A stretch of DNA of 11,514 bases, from the NCBI GenBank assembly GCA_050732575.1, contig JBOHRF010000149.1, positions 1 through 11,514 of the forward strand. The letters are read 5' to 3'. A model generated the notes under the pieces. That model was not told the origin of the DNA. It made no database searches and worked only from the letters and a program-made list of their open reading frames with translations. This stretch comes from JBBDWZ01 sp050732575 (GTDB taxonomy: Bacteria > Gemmatimonadota > Gemmatimonadetes > Longimicrobiales > RSA9). The translations under genes and the position numbers were made by a program. This document shows, piece after piece, positions 1 to 6,335 of this stretch (the first letter of the stretch is position 1; each line of letters begins with the position of its first letter).

Positions 1-669
1 TCCATTCTCTCTACGCGCACCGCAACCGGCCAGCTGCGCTACACGCTTGCGCTGCAGCTAGCCGTGATCGACACCGCGCGCCAGACCGTGACCCATTCGG
101 CGGATACCATCAGCTTCCTGCTGGCTGAGCCGCTGGCCAAGGGAGACCGCTTGAGCCGGCATGCGCTGGTTCGCGCCGCACCCACCGACTACGCGTTCCT
201 GCGCCTGGTCGTGCGTAATCTCGAGCACGACAACAATGGCGCCACGCGCACCGAGCTGATTCGTGTACCCGCGTATGCGGGTGATACGCTCATGGTCAGT
301 GACCTGGTGCTGGGAGGGGACGTGCAGGGCGGCAACTTCGAGCGGGGCGGCCGGCGCATCGCGCTGATGCCCTTTGCACGTTTCACGCAGGGCCGGTTCC
401 GCATCTTCTACGAGCTGTACAATCTGCCGGTTGGTACGACCTACCAGACGCAACTGCTGGTGCAGCCCGATAGCGGCCGGCCGCAGGATGGTCTGCGCAC
501 GGATTTCCAGGATGAAGCCGCGCCCGACTCCGATGGTGTTGTGCGCGTGCTGCGCACCATGGGCACGGAGCTGCAACCCGGCCGCTACCGGTTGACCGTG
601 CGCATTCGGCTGCCCAACAATCGATTTGTCGAGAAGACGCGGCAGTTCATTGTAGGAGCCGGGAGCTGA
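1..669 (+). CDS. C-terminal part of a probable GWxTD-domain envelope protein (5' end outside window)
   Basis: The reading frame is open from the first base and ends at TGA 667-669, so the true start lies upstream; the GTG at 64 is only an internal codon. What is visible is a beta-rich, non-membrane tail of about 222 residues. Near 400-430 it carries FRIFYELYNLP, and it ends with a strand-rich stretch (LQPGRYRLTVRIR, then a basic segment ending RQFIV). The 'E-x-Y-N-L' strand followed by a 'PGxYxLxV' strand resembles the C-terminal region of GWxTD-domain proteins, common in Gemmatimonadota and Acidobacteriota and of unclear function. The diagnostic GWxTD motif would lie upstream and cannot be checked, so the family call is tentative. 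The coding nature is well supported by the long open frame and composition. It converges on the minus-strand gene ending at 843. Confidence 0.6.
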   Translation, partial: SILSTRTATGQLRYTLALQLAVIDTARQTVTHSADTISFLLAEPLAKGDRLSRHALVRAAPTDYAFLRLVVRNLEHDNNGATRTELIRVPAYAGDTLMVSDLVLGGDVQGGNFERGGRRIALMPFARFTQGRFRIFYELYNLPVGTTYQTQLLVQPDSGRPQDGLRTDFQDEAAPDSDGVVRVLRTMGTELQPGRYRLTVRIRLPNNRFVEKTRQFIVGAGS

Positions 670-692
670 AGTAACAGACTGAAGTAACAGAC
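666..692 (+). repeat. 13-bp tandem repeat at the stop codon
   Basis: The unit ctgaagtaacaga occurs twice in direct succession (666-678 and 679-691), followed by ctgagg. The first copy contains the TGA stop of the upstream gene. It is a short local duplication with no evident function. Confidence 0.8.
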
Positions 693-701
693 TGAGGTAT
701 T

Positions 702-821
702 AGGATTAGGGGGAGGAAATAGGGTGGTAGGGATTGTCGCCAGCGATCGGTTCCGCGGGTGGCGGGCACGGTTGCGCGGGCAGCATCGGTCCCTACCACC
801 CTACTTCCTCCCCCGAATCCT
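702..821. repeat. Long inverted repeat between convergent genes, possible bidirectional terminator
   Basis: The arms at 702-733 and 790-821 are reverse complements over 32 bp with two mismatches (708/815 and 719/804). They are separated by 56 bases. One arm is purine-rich (starting aggattaggggg) and the other pyrimidine-rich. The element fills the gap between two convergent genes, where a transcript from either side would fold into a very stable hairpin. That fits transcription termination or 3'-end protection, but there is no clear U-tract. The arms are longer than a typical intrinsic terminator, so a small dispersed repeat element is an alternative. Confidence 0.7.
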
Positions 822-842
822 ATTCCCTCGATTCGTTCGCTG

Positions 843-2582
843 TCAGTCGATTGTTGTTCGCCCCTCGGAATAGCGGCTGAGAATGGGATGCAGATCGAGC
901 GGGTCATTGATCGTGTATTCATCGGCAACCAGACCGCGCGCGGCCATCAGGAAAGGCCAGGATTGGCGGCCGCCCATGGCACCGTGCGCGCCCACCTGAT
1001 CGTCGAAGCAGATGCACTGATCCTTTTCACGATCGTAGGCGCCAAACAGAACCAGGTCGCCCGCATTGTGCTGCGCGACCAGCTGGGCAATGGCGCGCCG
1101 CTCGACCCGACTCTCGGCATAATCCCGCAACGGGTCCTCGCCTTCCAGCACTTCCAGGTCACCTTCCGATGTGACCAACGCGCGCCCATTCATGGTTTCC
1201 ACGTGTGCACCATCGAGCAGGCGCGTGATGACCACACCAATGCCTTTGTGGGCGCACAGGAAATAGTAGAGAGCGCGCTTATCGGCATCGCTACGAATTT
1301 CATCGAGTGCCAGCGGCCGTTTCGGTTCGGTCCAGTACACGTGTGCCAGTGATGACGAGTAGGTGACCACAATTTTCTCAGCGCGCTGCACCTTGACGTT
1401 TTCGGCGAACAGCGGGAACAGGCCGTAGCGCGAGCGCAGCCACCGGCCCAGCCGCAGTCCGAGACGGCGCGTGGGCGGCGAAGATGTGGCGGAAACCTCT
1501 TCCAGCTCGGAGATGAGGAATTTCATGGCATCTTCATCGGCCATGGCGTAGTCGCCCATGCCAGCCATGACCAGCACGCCGTGCCGGGCCGCGGCAATGA
1601 TCGTATCCCCCAGCGTTTCACCAAAGATCACGCGATACGGAATGGATGGTGTCTGTCCGTGATCGCTCAGGATGTAAACGTCATACGGGCGGCCGGGAAG
1701 ACGACGGACCAGGCGCATGATTTGTCGGATGCGCCGGTCCACGCCGCGCACGCTGGAAAGGGCAGCCCGTGAGCCGGGTCCAAAGTGGTGCGCGTATTCA
1801 TCGTAGACATTGTAGGTCGTGTAGATGGCGGGCACGCCAATATAGATGTCGAGCAGCACGGCCAGCGTCTGCAGCTCGCGCAGGATGACGTTGGTGCCAA
1901 TGTGCAGGAAAGGCAGGTACCAGAAGTAGAACGTGTATTGTCCGCGCACCTGCGCGACCAGCCGTTCCCACTCTTCACGCATGTACTGGACGGCCGCATC
2001 GACGAACATGCGGATGGTACGATAGGGATGCAGAAGTAGCAGCAGGCCGACTCGTCCGCCGCCCATTTTCTGGAGGAACGCCTGCGATTCGCGCGCGGCC
2101 AGCGTGAACACGGCGCGCGCCGCGCCGCCATCGTATATGTTGACGTAGCCGTGCCCGCCTTTCAGCACACCTTCGGCCGGCAGCCGGTCGCGGATGATCT
2201 GCACGTCATCGACTTTGGAGGCGACGACCAGCCGGCCATCCTGCTTTTCGTACCAGCGGAAACCGGGAATATTGGCCTTGGTACCGAAGAAGATGGCGGC
2301 CTGCGCGGCCGGGGTGGCACTGGGCAGGCCCGCGGGGTATTTCCGTAGCGACCAGCCCCGCTTCTCGACCAGGCGCCGCAGTGTGGGCGCATAGCCCTTG
2401 CGCATGGCCCGCTTCAGATCATCGTGAGCCAACGCATCGATCTGGATGACCAGAAAGCCGCGCCGCTCTTCTTCCCGGCGGCGGCGACGCTCCGAGTGGA
2501 AAGGGAAGTATTTTAGTCGGTAATACCAAGCGTAGAGCCGGCGCATGATGCGCCGGTAAGCACTGTCGTTGGGAGACGACAT
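843..2582 (-). CDS. Alkaline phosphatase superfamily phosphodiesterase/nucleotide pyrophosphatase-like protein
   Basis: A 579-residue protein with the ordered metal-site motifs of the type I phosphodiesterase/nucleotide pyrophosphatase branch of the alkaline phosphatase superfamily. IQIDAL (D49) is the first metal ligand. GLPSATPAAQAA (T90) is the expected nucleophile region. VYDEYAHHFGPGS (D261, H265) and ILSDHGQ (D307, H308) supply further ligands, and GAHGAMGG (H533) the last histidine. It probably hydrolyses a phosphodiester or phosphate ester; the substrate cannot be read from sequence. I see no clear signal peptide: the N-terminus is basic (ERRRRREEERR near 31-41). Hydrophobic stretches near 178-186 and 217-255 could make it membrane-associated. 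The ATG at 2582 lacks a convincing ribosome-binding site and overlaps the divergent ccdA start, so M13 (codon 2546-2544) is a possible alternative start. The stop is at 845-843, beside the 702-821 inverted repeat. Confidence 0.85.
   Translation of the reverse strand: MSSPNDSAYRRIMRRLYAWYYRLKYFPFHSERRRRREEERRGFLVIQIDALAHDDLKRAMRKGYAPTLRRLVEKRGWSLRKYPAGLPSATPAAQAAIFFGTKANIPGFRWYEKQDGRLVVASKVDDVQIIRDRLPAEGVLKGGHGYVNIYDGGAARAVFTLAARESQAFLQKMGGGRVGLLLLLHPYRTIRMFVDAAVQYMREEWERLVAQVRGQYTFYFWYLPFLHIGTNVILRELQTLAVLLDIYIGVPAIYTTYNVYDEYAHHFGPGSRAALSSVRGVDRRIRQIMRLVRRLPGRPYDVYILSDHGQTPSIPYRVIFGETLGDTIIAAARHGVLVMAGMGDYAMADEDAMKFLISELEEVSATSSPPTRRLGLRLGRWLRSRYGLFPLFAENVKVQRAEKIVVTYSSSLAHVYWTEPKRPLALDEIRSDADKRALYYFLCAHKGIGVVITRLLDGAHVETMNGRALVTSEGDLEVLEGEDPLRDYAESRVERRAIAQLVAQHNAGDLVLFGAYDREKDQCICFDDQVGAHGAMGGRQSWPFLMAARGLVADEYTINDPLDLHPILSRYSEGRTTID
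2571..2576 (+). promoter_or_regulatory. Ribosome-binding site fixing the ccdA start
   Basis: GGGAGA lies five bases before the ATG at 2581. This favours that ATG over the TTG at 2569, which would add four residues (MGDD) and has no site of its own. The site lies inside the first codons of the divergent phosphodiesterase gene. Confidence 0.6.
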
Positions 2583-3309
2583 GGACGGTTCGATAACCTT
2601 TGCGATGGCGTTCGTCGCCGGTCTGTTCTCGTTTCTTTCACCCTGCGTCCTGCCGCTGGTCCCGAGCTATCTCGGCTTCATCACCGGCATGTCGCTGGAT
2701 GATCTTCGTGCGGGGAGCAACCGGAAGGCAATACTGGTGCCCACTCTGGCCTTCGTGGGCGGGTTCAGCGTGATCTTTCTCCTGCTGGGCGCTTCCGCCA
2801 CGTTGCTCGGGCAGCTGTTCCTGAGCTACCGGGATTGGATCGCGCGTATCGGTGGCGTGCTCATCATTCTGTTCGGTTTGCATCTGCTGGGTGTGTTTCG
2901 CTTCGCGCCCTTCCTCCGTGAGCGGCGGTTGCAGCTGGAGTCACGGCCGCGCTCTGCACTGGGCGCCGGGCTGGCGGGCTTTGTCTTTGGCGCAGGGTGG
3001 ACGCCATGTATTGGACCGGTGCTGGGCTCGCTACTCACGCTGGCAGGCGCGCGCGCCAACATGGGCAACGCCATGTTCCTGCTGGCGTTCTACTCGCTCG
3101 GGCTCGCCTTACCCTTCCTGGCCGCAGCCCTGGCCACGGGTCGGTTTCTCAATAAATCAAAGGGCTTGCGCCGGTGGTTACCGGCAATCGAAAAAGCGTC
3201 TGGTGTTGTTCTGCTGATCGCCGGAGTGTTGCTCGTGAGTGGGAGCTTTACCGTGTTGTCCGCGTATTTTGCAAGGTGGACGCCGGAGTTTCTGTTAGAG
3301 AAGCTGTAG
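2581..3309 (+). CDS. ccdA: Cytochrome c biogenesis/thiol-disulfide transporter CcdA, intact copy
   Basis: A 242-residue polytopic membrane protein of normal CcdA length. It has the two signature cysteine motifs, FLSPCVLPLVPSY (C22) in the first helix and GAGWTPCIGPVLGS (C143) in the fourth. Hydrophobic segments lie near residues 5-30, 50-80, 88-106, 127-150, 160-182 and 200-225, as expected for six helices. CcdA/DsbD-type proteins take electrons from cytoplasmic thioredoxin and pass them across the membrane to periplasmic thioredoxin-fold proteins such as TlpA/ResA, for cytochrome c maturation or disulfide reduction. Two thioredoxin-like proteins (5859-6335 and 8476-8850) lie downstream in the same orientation and are candidate partners, though not in the same immediate transcript. 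A decayed paralogue follows at 3410-4100. The start is set by GGGAGA at 2571. Its promoter must lie inside the divergent phosphodiesterase gene. Confidence 0.92.
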   Translation: MDGSITFAMAFVAGLFSFLSPCVLPLVPSYLGFITGMSLDDLRAGSNRKAILVPTLAFVGGFSVIFLLLGASATLLGQLFLSYRDWIARIGGVLIILFGLHLLGVFRFAPFLRERRLQLESRPRSALGAGLAGFVFGAGWTPCIGPVLGSLLTLAGARANMGNAMFLLAFYSLGLALPFLAAALATGRFLNKSKGLRRWLPAIEKASGVVLLIAGVLLVSGSFTVLSAYFARWTPEFLLEKL

Positions 3310-3310
3310 A

Positions 3311-3372
3311 ATCAGGATTAAGGTGAGGATTAGGATTAGGAACCGATTCTCATTCCGCGCGTAGCGCAATCA
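3311..3372. repeat. 62-bp direct repeat, left copy
   Basis: Bases 3311-3372 are identical, by eye, to 8900-8961 in the same orientation. The repeat spans an A/G-rich noncoding stretch with a ggatta hexamer run, plus the stop and last codons (LIALRAE, minus strand) of an ADOP permease gene. Together the two copies bracket a block of about 5.6 kb. Confidence 0.93.
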
Positions 3373-3418
3373 GTGGATCAGCACCCGCCCGCACGGCCGG
3401 AGCGCGGTGCGCCGGTGT
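3350..3418 (-). pseudogene. 3'-terminal fragment of an ADOP (MacB/FtsX) permease gene
   Basis: Read on the minus strand, this encodes 22 residues ending ADPLIALRAE followed by a stop. The last nine residues match the C-terminus of the intact permease at 8939, and the upstream part retains the P-A-x-R-A pattern with about four extra residues. The rest of the gene is missing: beyond about 3410 the sequence becomes ccdA. The join shares CGCCGGT with both parents, at about 2616-2622 in intact ccdA and about 8986-8992 in the intact ADOP gene. This looks like a recombination scar rather than a functional gene. Confidence 0.82.
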
Positions 3419-4100
3419 GCTCTCGTTTCTTTCACCATGCGTCCTGCCGCTGGTCCCGAGCTACCTCGGCTTCATCACCGGCATGTCGCTGGATGATCTT
3501 CGCGCGGGCAGTGACCGGAAGGCAATACTGGTGCCCGCATTGGCCTTTGTGGCCGGCTTCACCCTGATCTTCCTGATCATGGGCGCATCCGCCACCATGC
3601 TCGGGCAGATGTTCCGCCTCTATCAGCATTTGGATTGCACGCGCAAGCGGCGTGCTCATCATTCTGTTCGGTTTGCAGCTACTGGGTGTGTTCCGCATCG
3701 CGCCCTTCCTGCGCGAGCGGCGATGCAGCTGGAATCGGGGCCCCGCCGTGCGCTGGGCGCCGGTGTCGCGGGATTCGTCTTTGGCGCGGGCTGGACGCCC
3801 TGCATCGGACCCGTGCTGGGCTCGCTTCTCACACTGGCCAGCGCACGCGCCAGCATGGGCAATGGCATGTTGCTGCTGGCCTTCTACTCGCTCGGCCTCG
3901 CCTTGCCCTTCCTGGCCGCGGCCATGGCCACGGGTCGGTTTCTAAACACATCAAAGGGCAGCGCCGCGGGCTGCCGGCCGTGGAAAAAGCGTCGGGCGTG
4001 ATTCTGCTGATTGCCGGCGTGCTGCTGGTGAGTGGCAGCTTCACGGTGTTGTCCGCGTATTTCGCCAGATGGACACCAGAATCTGCTGGAGAAGTTGTAA
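3410..4100 (+). pseudogene. ccdA: Decayed second copy of ccdA (5'-truncated, four or more frameshifts)
   Basis: Along its length this region matches the intact ccdA at 2616-3309, including both cysteine motifs (SPCVLPLVPSY and GAGWTPCIGP) and the C-terminal FTVLSAYFARWTP. The first 11 to 12 codons and the start are replaced by the ADOP fragment. Base-by-base alignment shows at least four net deletions relative to copy 1: two bases near 3635, one near 3722 (restoring frame), one near 3960 and two near 4081. The longest frame, GTG 3417 to 4001, therefore reads nonsense between its two Cys motifs and loses its last helix. The homologue of the original stop is TAA 4098-4100. Many synonymous differences from copy 1 suggest an old duplication or acquisition of a paralogue rather than a fresh tandem copy. 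Sequencing error is an alternative cause for some indels, but four are hard to explain that way. Confidence 0.9.
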
Positions 4101-4124
4101 TACAACGCGATTATAGTTCCATCC

Positions 4125-4152
4125 TTGACCAATTAATGTCGGGGGGTAGCTT
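4125..4152 (+). promoter_or_regulatory. Possible sigma70-type promoter for the response regulator
   Basis: TTGACC (4125-4130) is followed after 16 bases by TAGCTT (4147-4152). The -35 match is good and the -10 match weak. It sits in the only gap upstream of the regulator gene and would give a very short leader. Confidence 0.3.
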
Positions 4153-4184
4153 GGCGATGATTGTCCCACGAGCCAAGCGCCCCC
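4141..4184 (+). promoter_or_regulatory. GC-rich hairpin/palindrome abutting the start codon of the response regulator gene
   Basis: GCTTGGC (4149-4155) and GCCAAGC (4172-4178) are perfect inverted repeats with a 16-base spacer. A run of G (4141-4146) and a run of C (4180-4184) can extend the stem after a small internal bulge. The right arm ends one base before the ATG at 4186, and no Shine-Dalgarno sequence is visible. It could be an operator for autoregulation or an RNA structure affecting initiation. Confidence 0.5.
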
Positions 4185-4185
4185 T

Positions 4186-4887
4186 ATGCCCGCACCACCC
4201 ATCAAGATCCTGCTCGTAGAAGACGAGGAAGACTTCGCGTTCGGACTCAGGAACAACCTGGAAATCGAGGGATTCCGCGTGGGATTCGCACCGAACGGAC
4301 GCCATGCGCTTCGCCTGGCCCGTCGGTGGCGGCCAGACCTGGTTATCCTCGATCTCATGCTACCTGACGTTGATGGCCTCGATCTCATAAAACCGCTTCG
4401 AAAGGAGAGGCCTCGGCTCCCCATCCTAATTCTGAGCGCGCGTGCCCGCCTGGAAGATCGCGTGCTCGGCCTGCAGCGCGGAGACGACGATTACGTAACC
4501 AAGCCGTTCGCGCTGGATGAATTCCTCGCGCGTGCGCACGCGCTCGTGCGTCGAGGCATTGGACAAGCGCCTGATGCTGGCATTCCCAAACTTGTCCTCG
4601 ACCAAGATGAGCGCGGCGTGTGGCGCGGTAATGAGTTCATTCCGTTGCGACGCAAGGAGTTTAAGCTGCTTGCCGTGCTCATGGAGGCTCGCGGTGAAGT
4701 GCTCTCGAAAACGGAGCTGCTCAGTCGAGTGTGGGGCTTCCCGCTCACCGTTGTGCTCGACACCCACCGCATCGAGTTCCAGCTTTCAGAATTGCGGCGC
4801 AAGATCGAGCCGGATCTGAACAGTCCCGTGCTGATACTGACCTACTATGCACGAGGCATAGGCATCAATCCTGAAGCGTTGTCTTAG
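4186..4887 (+). CDS. OmpR/PhoB-family two-component response regulator (orphan)
   Basis: A 233-residue protein with an N-terminal receiver domain (about 6-120) and a C-terminal winged-helix DNA-binding domain (about 135-230). Receiver landmarks are the acidic pocket VEDEED (E12, D13), the phospho-acceptor D56 in VILDLMLPDVDG, the switch serine S84 in ILSARA, and K106 in YVTKPF. The effector domain has the typical LRRKEFKLLAVLMEARGEVL segment, a recognition-helix region (DTHRIEFQLSELRRKIEP) and a final wing ending ARGIGI. Phosphorylation at D56 would be expected to control DNA binding. No histidine kinase is adjacent, so the partner is elsewhere or is cross-talking. ATG 4186 is the only good start in frame, since a stop occurs at 4147; there is no clear ribosome-binding site and a hairpin directly precedes it. 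Confidence 0.93.
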   Translation: MPAPPIKILLVEDEEDFAFGLRNNLEIEGFRVGFAPNGRHALRLARRWRPDLVILDLMLPDVDGLDLIKPLRKERPRLPILILSARARLEDRVLGLQRGDDDYVTKPFALDEFLARAHALVRRGIGQAPDAGIPKLVLDQDERGVWRGNEFIPLRRKEFKLLAVLMEARGEVLSKTELLSRVWGFPLTVVLDTHRIEFQLSELRRKIEPDLNSPVLILTYYARGIGINPEALS

Positions 4888-5119
4888 CTGGCGATTTACC
4901 GAGTTGCTTCGCGCCTGCCCGGAGGGCTCCGCCACATGTCTTACGAGAATCTTACATTTCTTCTCTTTCCGATTGCAGGTGCCCACTCGATGTTGCCAAT
5001 TCGACAATGCCGCTGTTCGCGATGATCGTTCTCAGGGGCGAGACTGTTGACCCGACTGGCGAACGGCAGCTTTTTACGTGGGCAAGCCGACGTTGTGAGT
5101 ACGCGGTATCAAGTGAAAT

Positions 5120-5124
5120 GGAGA
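5120..5124 (+). promoter_or_regulatory. Ribosome-binding site choosing the start of the TonB-C-domain gene
   Basis: GGAGA lies eight bases before ATG 5133, after which a signal peptide begins immediately. The same frame is open from 5007, but the upstream part has no site and no protein-like features. The gap between 4888 and 5119 holds nothing else I can support. Confidence 0.55.
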
Positions 5125-5132
5125 GCCGGTCG

Positions 5133-5508
5133 ATGCGTTCTACGGTAATAGCGTTGCTCCCGCTCGTTTGCGCCGTGTCCGGCGTCACTGCACAGGACTG
5201 CCCATCGAAGCCGCCCTCCGCATCGAGTGACCAGCGCTACACATTGCCCCCATCGATCCGAAGCCCGGCGGATGTGAAGAGGAGAGTCGATAAGGCGTAT
5301 CCAGAATCACTAAAGGATGCGGGTGTCGGAGGCACGGCTCGGGTCTTCTTCCTTATCCAATTCGAAGGGCAAGGTCCAGAAAGCGGAGATCGCCGAATCG
5401 AGTAACAACCCCCTGATCGACTCGGCCGCGGTCAAGCTCTCGAGAAGCCTCGAGTTCATGGTAACCAGCCGATCTGTGCGTGGATTCAAATGCCAATCAA
5501 GTTTGTGA
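5133..5508 (+). pseudogene. Secreted TonB C-terminal-domain protein gene, broken by two frameshifts
   Basis: From ATG 5133 the frame encodes a signal peptide (MRSTVIALLPLVCAVSGVTAQ, probable cleavage after it). It then gives the start of a TonB C-terminal domain: AYPESLKDAGVGGTARVFFLIQFEG. Around 5360-5367 the homology moves to the +1 frame, KGKVQKAEIAESSNNPLIDSAA and on to LEF. After 5457 it moves to a third frame, GNQPICAWIQMPIKFV (5460-5507). Together the three pieces give the order expected for the domain: YPxxLRDAGxxGTxxVxFxIxxxG, then AESSxxxxxDxAAxxxxxxxEF, then WIQxPIxF. The short PAxN-like stretch after 'EF' is missing. The first frame alone stops at 5405. Such small TonB-C proteins are common in Gemmatimonadota, and their link to TonB-dependent uptake is assumed rather than known. 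Real decay or sequencing indels could both explain it; decay fits the nearby ccdA wreck. Confidence 0.82.
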
Positions 5509-5541
5509 GGATCGGTCCCGAATTCAGAATCGCGTGGACGA

Positions 5542-5550
5542 AAGGAGGTG
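5542..5550 (+). promoter_or_regulatory. Strong Shine-Dalgarno of the small Cys-rich protein
   Basis: AAGGAGGTG is a near-perfect anti-16S complement six bases before ATG 5557. It settles the start there and not at the GTG 5548 that forms part of the site. It is the best ribosome-binding site in the window and implies high translation of a very short gene. Confidence 0.8.
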
Positions 5551-5556
5551 AGAGGA

Positions 5557-5787
5557 ATGAAGAGAAAACCCCTGTTGGCTAGTATCCTATTCATGGTCGC
5601 GCTAAACGTCGGTCTCGCTGCGAACCGATTGATTGCGAATCAACCCGACCCGATTACAGAGGGTTCAGAGGACAAAGCATGCGGTTGTCGAGTCGGGGGA
5701 TCGGGCGAGCCTCCGTACGTGGCGATTTGCCTCGTCTGGTACTTCGATGATTGTGATGAGGATGAGAATTGTCCATCGTGTACGTAG
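5557..5787 (+). CDS. Small secreted six-cysteine acidic peptide, unrecognised family
   Basis: A 76-residue protein: a basic start (MKRK), a hydrophobic signal segment (about 5-22), a short spacer and a compact acidic Cys-rich tail. Cysteines are at 42, 44, 58, 66, 72 and 75, arranged C-x-C, a 13-residue gap, C-x7-C-x5-C-x2-C, with the run DDCDEDENCPSC at the C-terminus. Six cysteines suggest three disulfides or a metal site after export. An exceptionally strong ribosome-binding site precedes it. Next downstream is a CAAC thioredoxin-like gene (71-base gap), then two propeller lipoproteins and another thioredoxin-like gene. The peptide is therefore a plausible substrate of the neighbouring redox proteins. 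Short secreted 'NVEALA' peptides of Bacteroidota sit in comparable contexts, and the local sequence LNVGLAANRL is faintly reminiscent, but I cannot assign it to that family. No function is claimed. Confidence 0.75.
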   Translation: MKRKPLLASILFMVALNVGLAANRLIANQPDPITEGSEDKACGCRVGGSGEPPYVAICLVWYFDDCDEDENCPSCT

Positions 5788-5858
5788 TTGCGCGGAGGCT
5801 AAACTCGTGTCAATGACCGATTCTCACCCTTGCTCTTACGCGTAACCAAGGAACTGCA

Positions 5859-6335
5859 ATGACTCGATTGGTCTGGTCTGTGCCAATAATGCTTGCAGCG
5901 ATTGCAGTGTATCAATCGTGGCCACCATCAAGAGACCGAGTGCTTCTTCCTGGCGACGGATTTCCCGATTCCGAAGTCCTTGACTGGCAGAAGGAAGGTG
6001 GATGCAGAGTCGTGGTTTTCGTGGATCCAGATTGTGCGGCGTGTGATTCGATTGTATCGCGGCTCAAACACGTGGCCGATACGAGTGTGCGTTTTGTGGT
6101 CGCTGGCTACCAAAATGAACGCGATGGGTTCATTCGACGCCATGACCTCGCTGTAGACCGAGTTTTTTATCTGCGGCAAAACACGAGCGCGTTCGAAGGA
6201 CTGCGTGATATTGGTGTGAGGGTGACGCCGGTCCGGGCAGTCGTCTCGCCAACAGGAACGATACTGGATACCCGAGCAACATCCTCGGCGTCCATGGCAG
6301 ATGTGCCGGCGATATGCGAAGAGCCTCGGTCGTAG
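5859..6335 (+). CDS. Membrane-anchored thioredoxin-fold (TlpA/redoxin-like) protein with CAAC site
   Basis: A 158-residue protein with one N-terminal hydrophobic segment (about 5-20, anchor or signal) followed by an extracytoplasmic thioredoxin-like domain. The beta strand CRVVVFVDPDCAACDS places the redox pair at C59 and C62 (CAAC). The cis-proline loop typical of the fold is GVRVTPVRAVV (P124), followed by a final strand pair around SPTGTILD. Two further cysteines, C49 and C153, are unusual for a simple TlpA. Such proteins reduce disulfides in periplasmic or secreted partners and are themselves kept reduced by CcdA/DsbD-type transporters; a ccdA gene lies upstream at 2581. ATG 5859 is preceded by AAGGAA (5849-5853 region). 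The gene end overlaps the next gene by 22 bases, so the two are very probably co-transcribed and translationally coupled. The preceding Cys-rich peptide is a candidate substrate. Confidence 0.82.
   Translation: MTRLVWSVPIMLAAIAVYQSWPPSRDRVLLPGDGFPDSEVLDWQKEGGCRVVVFVDPDCAACDSIVSRLKHVADTSVRFVVAGYQNERDGFIRRHDLAVDRVFYLRQNTSAFEGLRDIGVRVTPVRAVVSPTGTILDTRATSSASMADVPAICEEPRS

Noticed and set aside
58..576. Minus-strand open frame opposite the first gene
   Set aside because: It is antisense to a frame with GWxTD-like strands; its own translation is His/Gln/Arg-rich without motifs.
759..1352. Plus-strand open frame of 197 codons
   Set aside because: It overlaps the phosphodiesterase C-terminus on the opposite strand, has no recognisable domain and no ribosome-binding site, and starts inside the inverted-repeat loop region.
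3311..3342. Telomere-like or CRISPR-like short repeats (ggatta hexamers)
   Set aside because: There are only two to three units and no regular repeat-spacer pattern. They are treated as gene-end repeats.
5007..5132. Upstream extension of the TonB-C gene
   Set aside because: The frame is open, but the signal peptide begins at ATG 5133 with its own GGAGA. The extension has no protein-like character.
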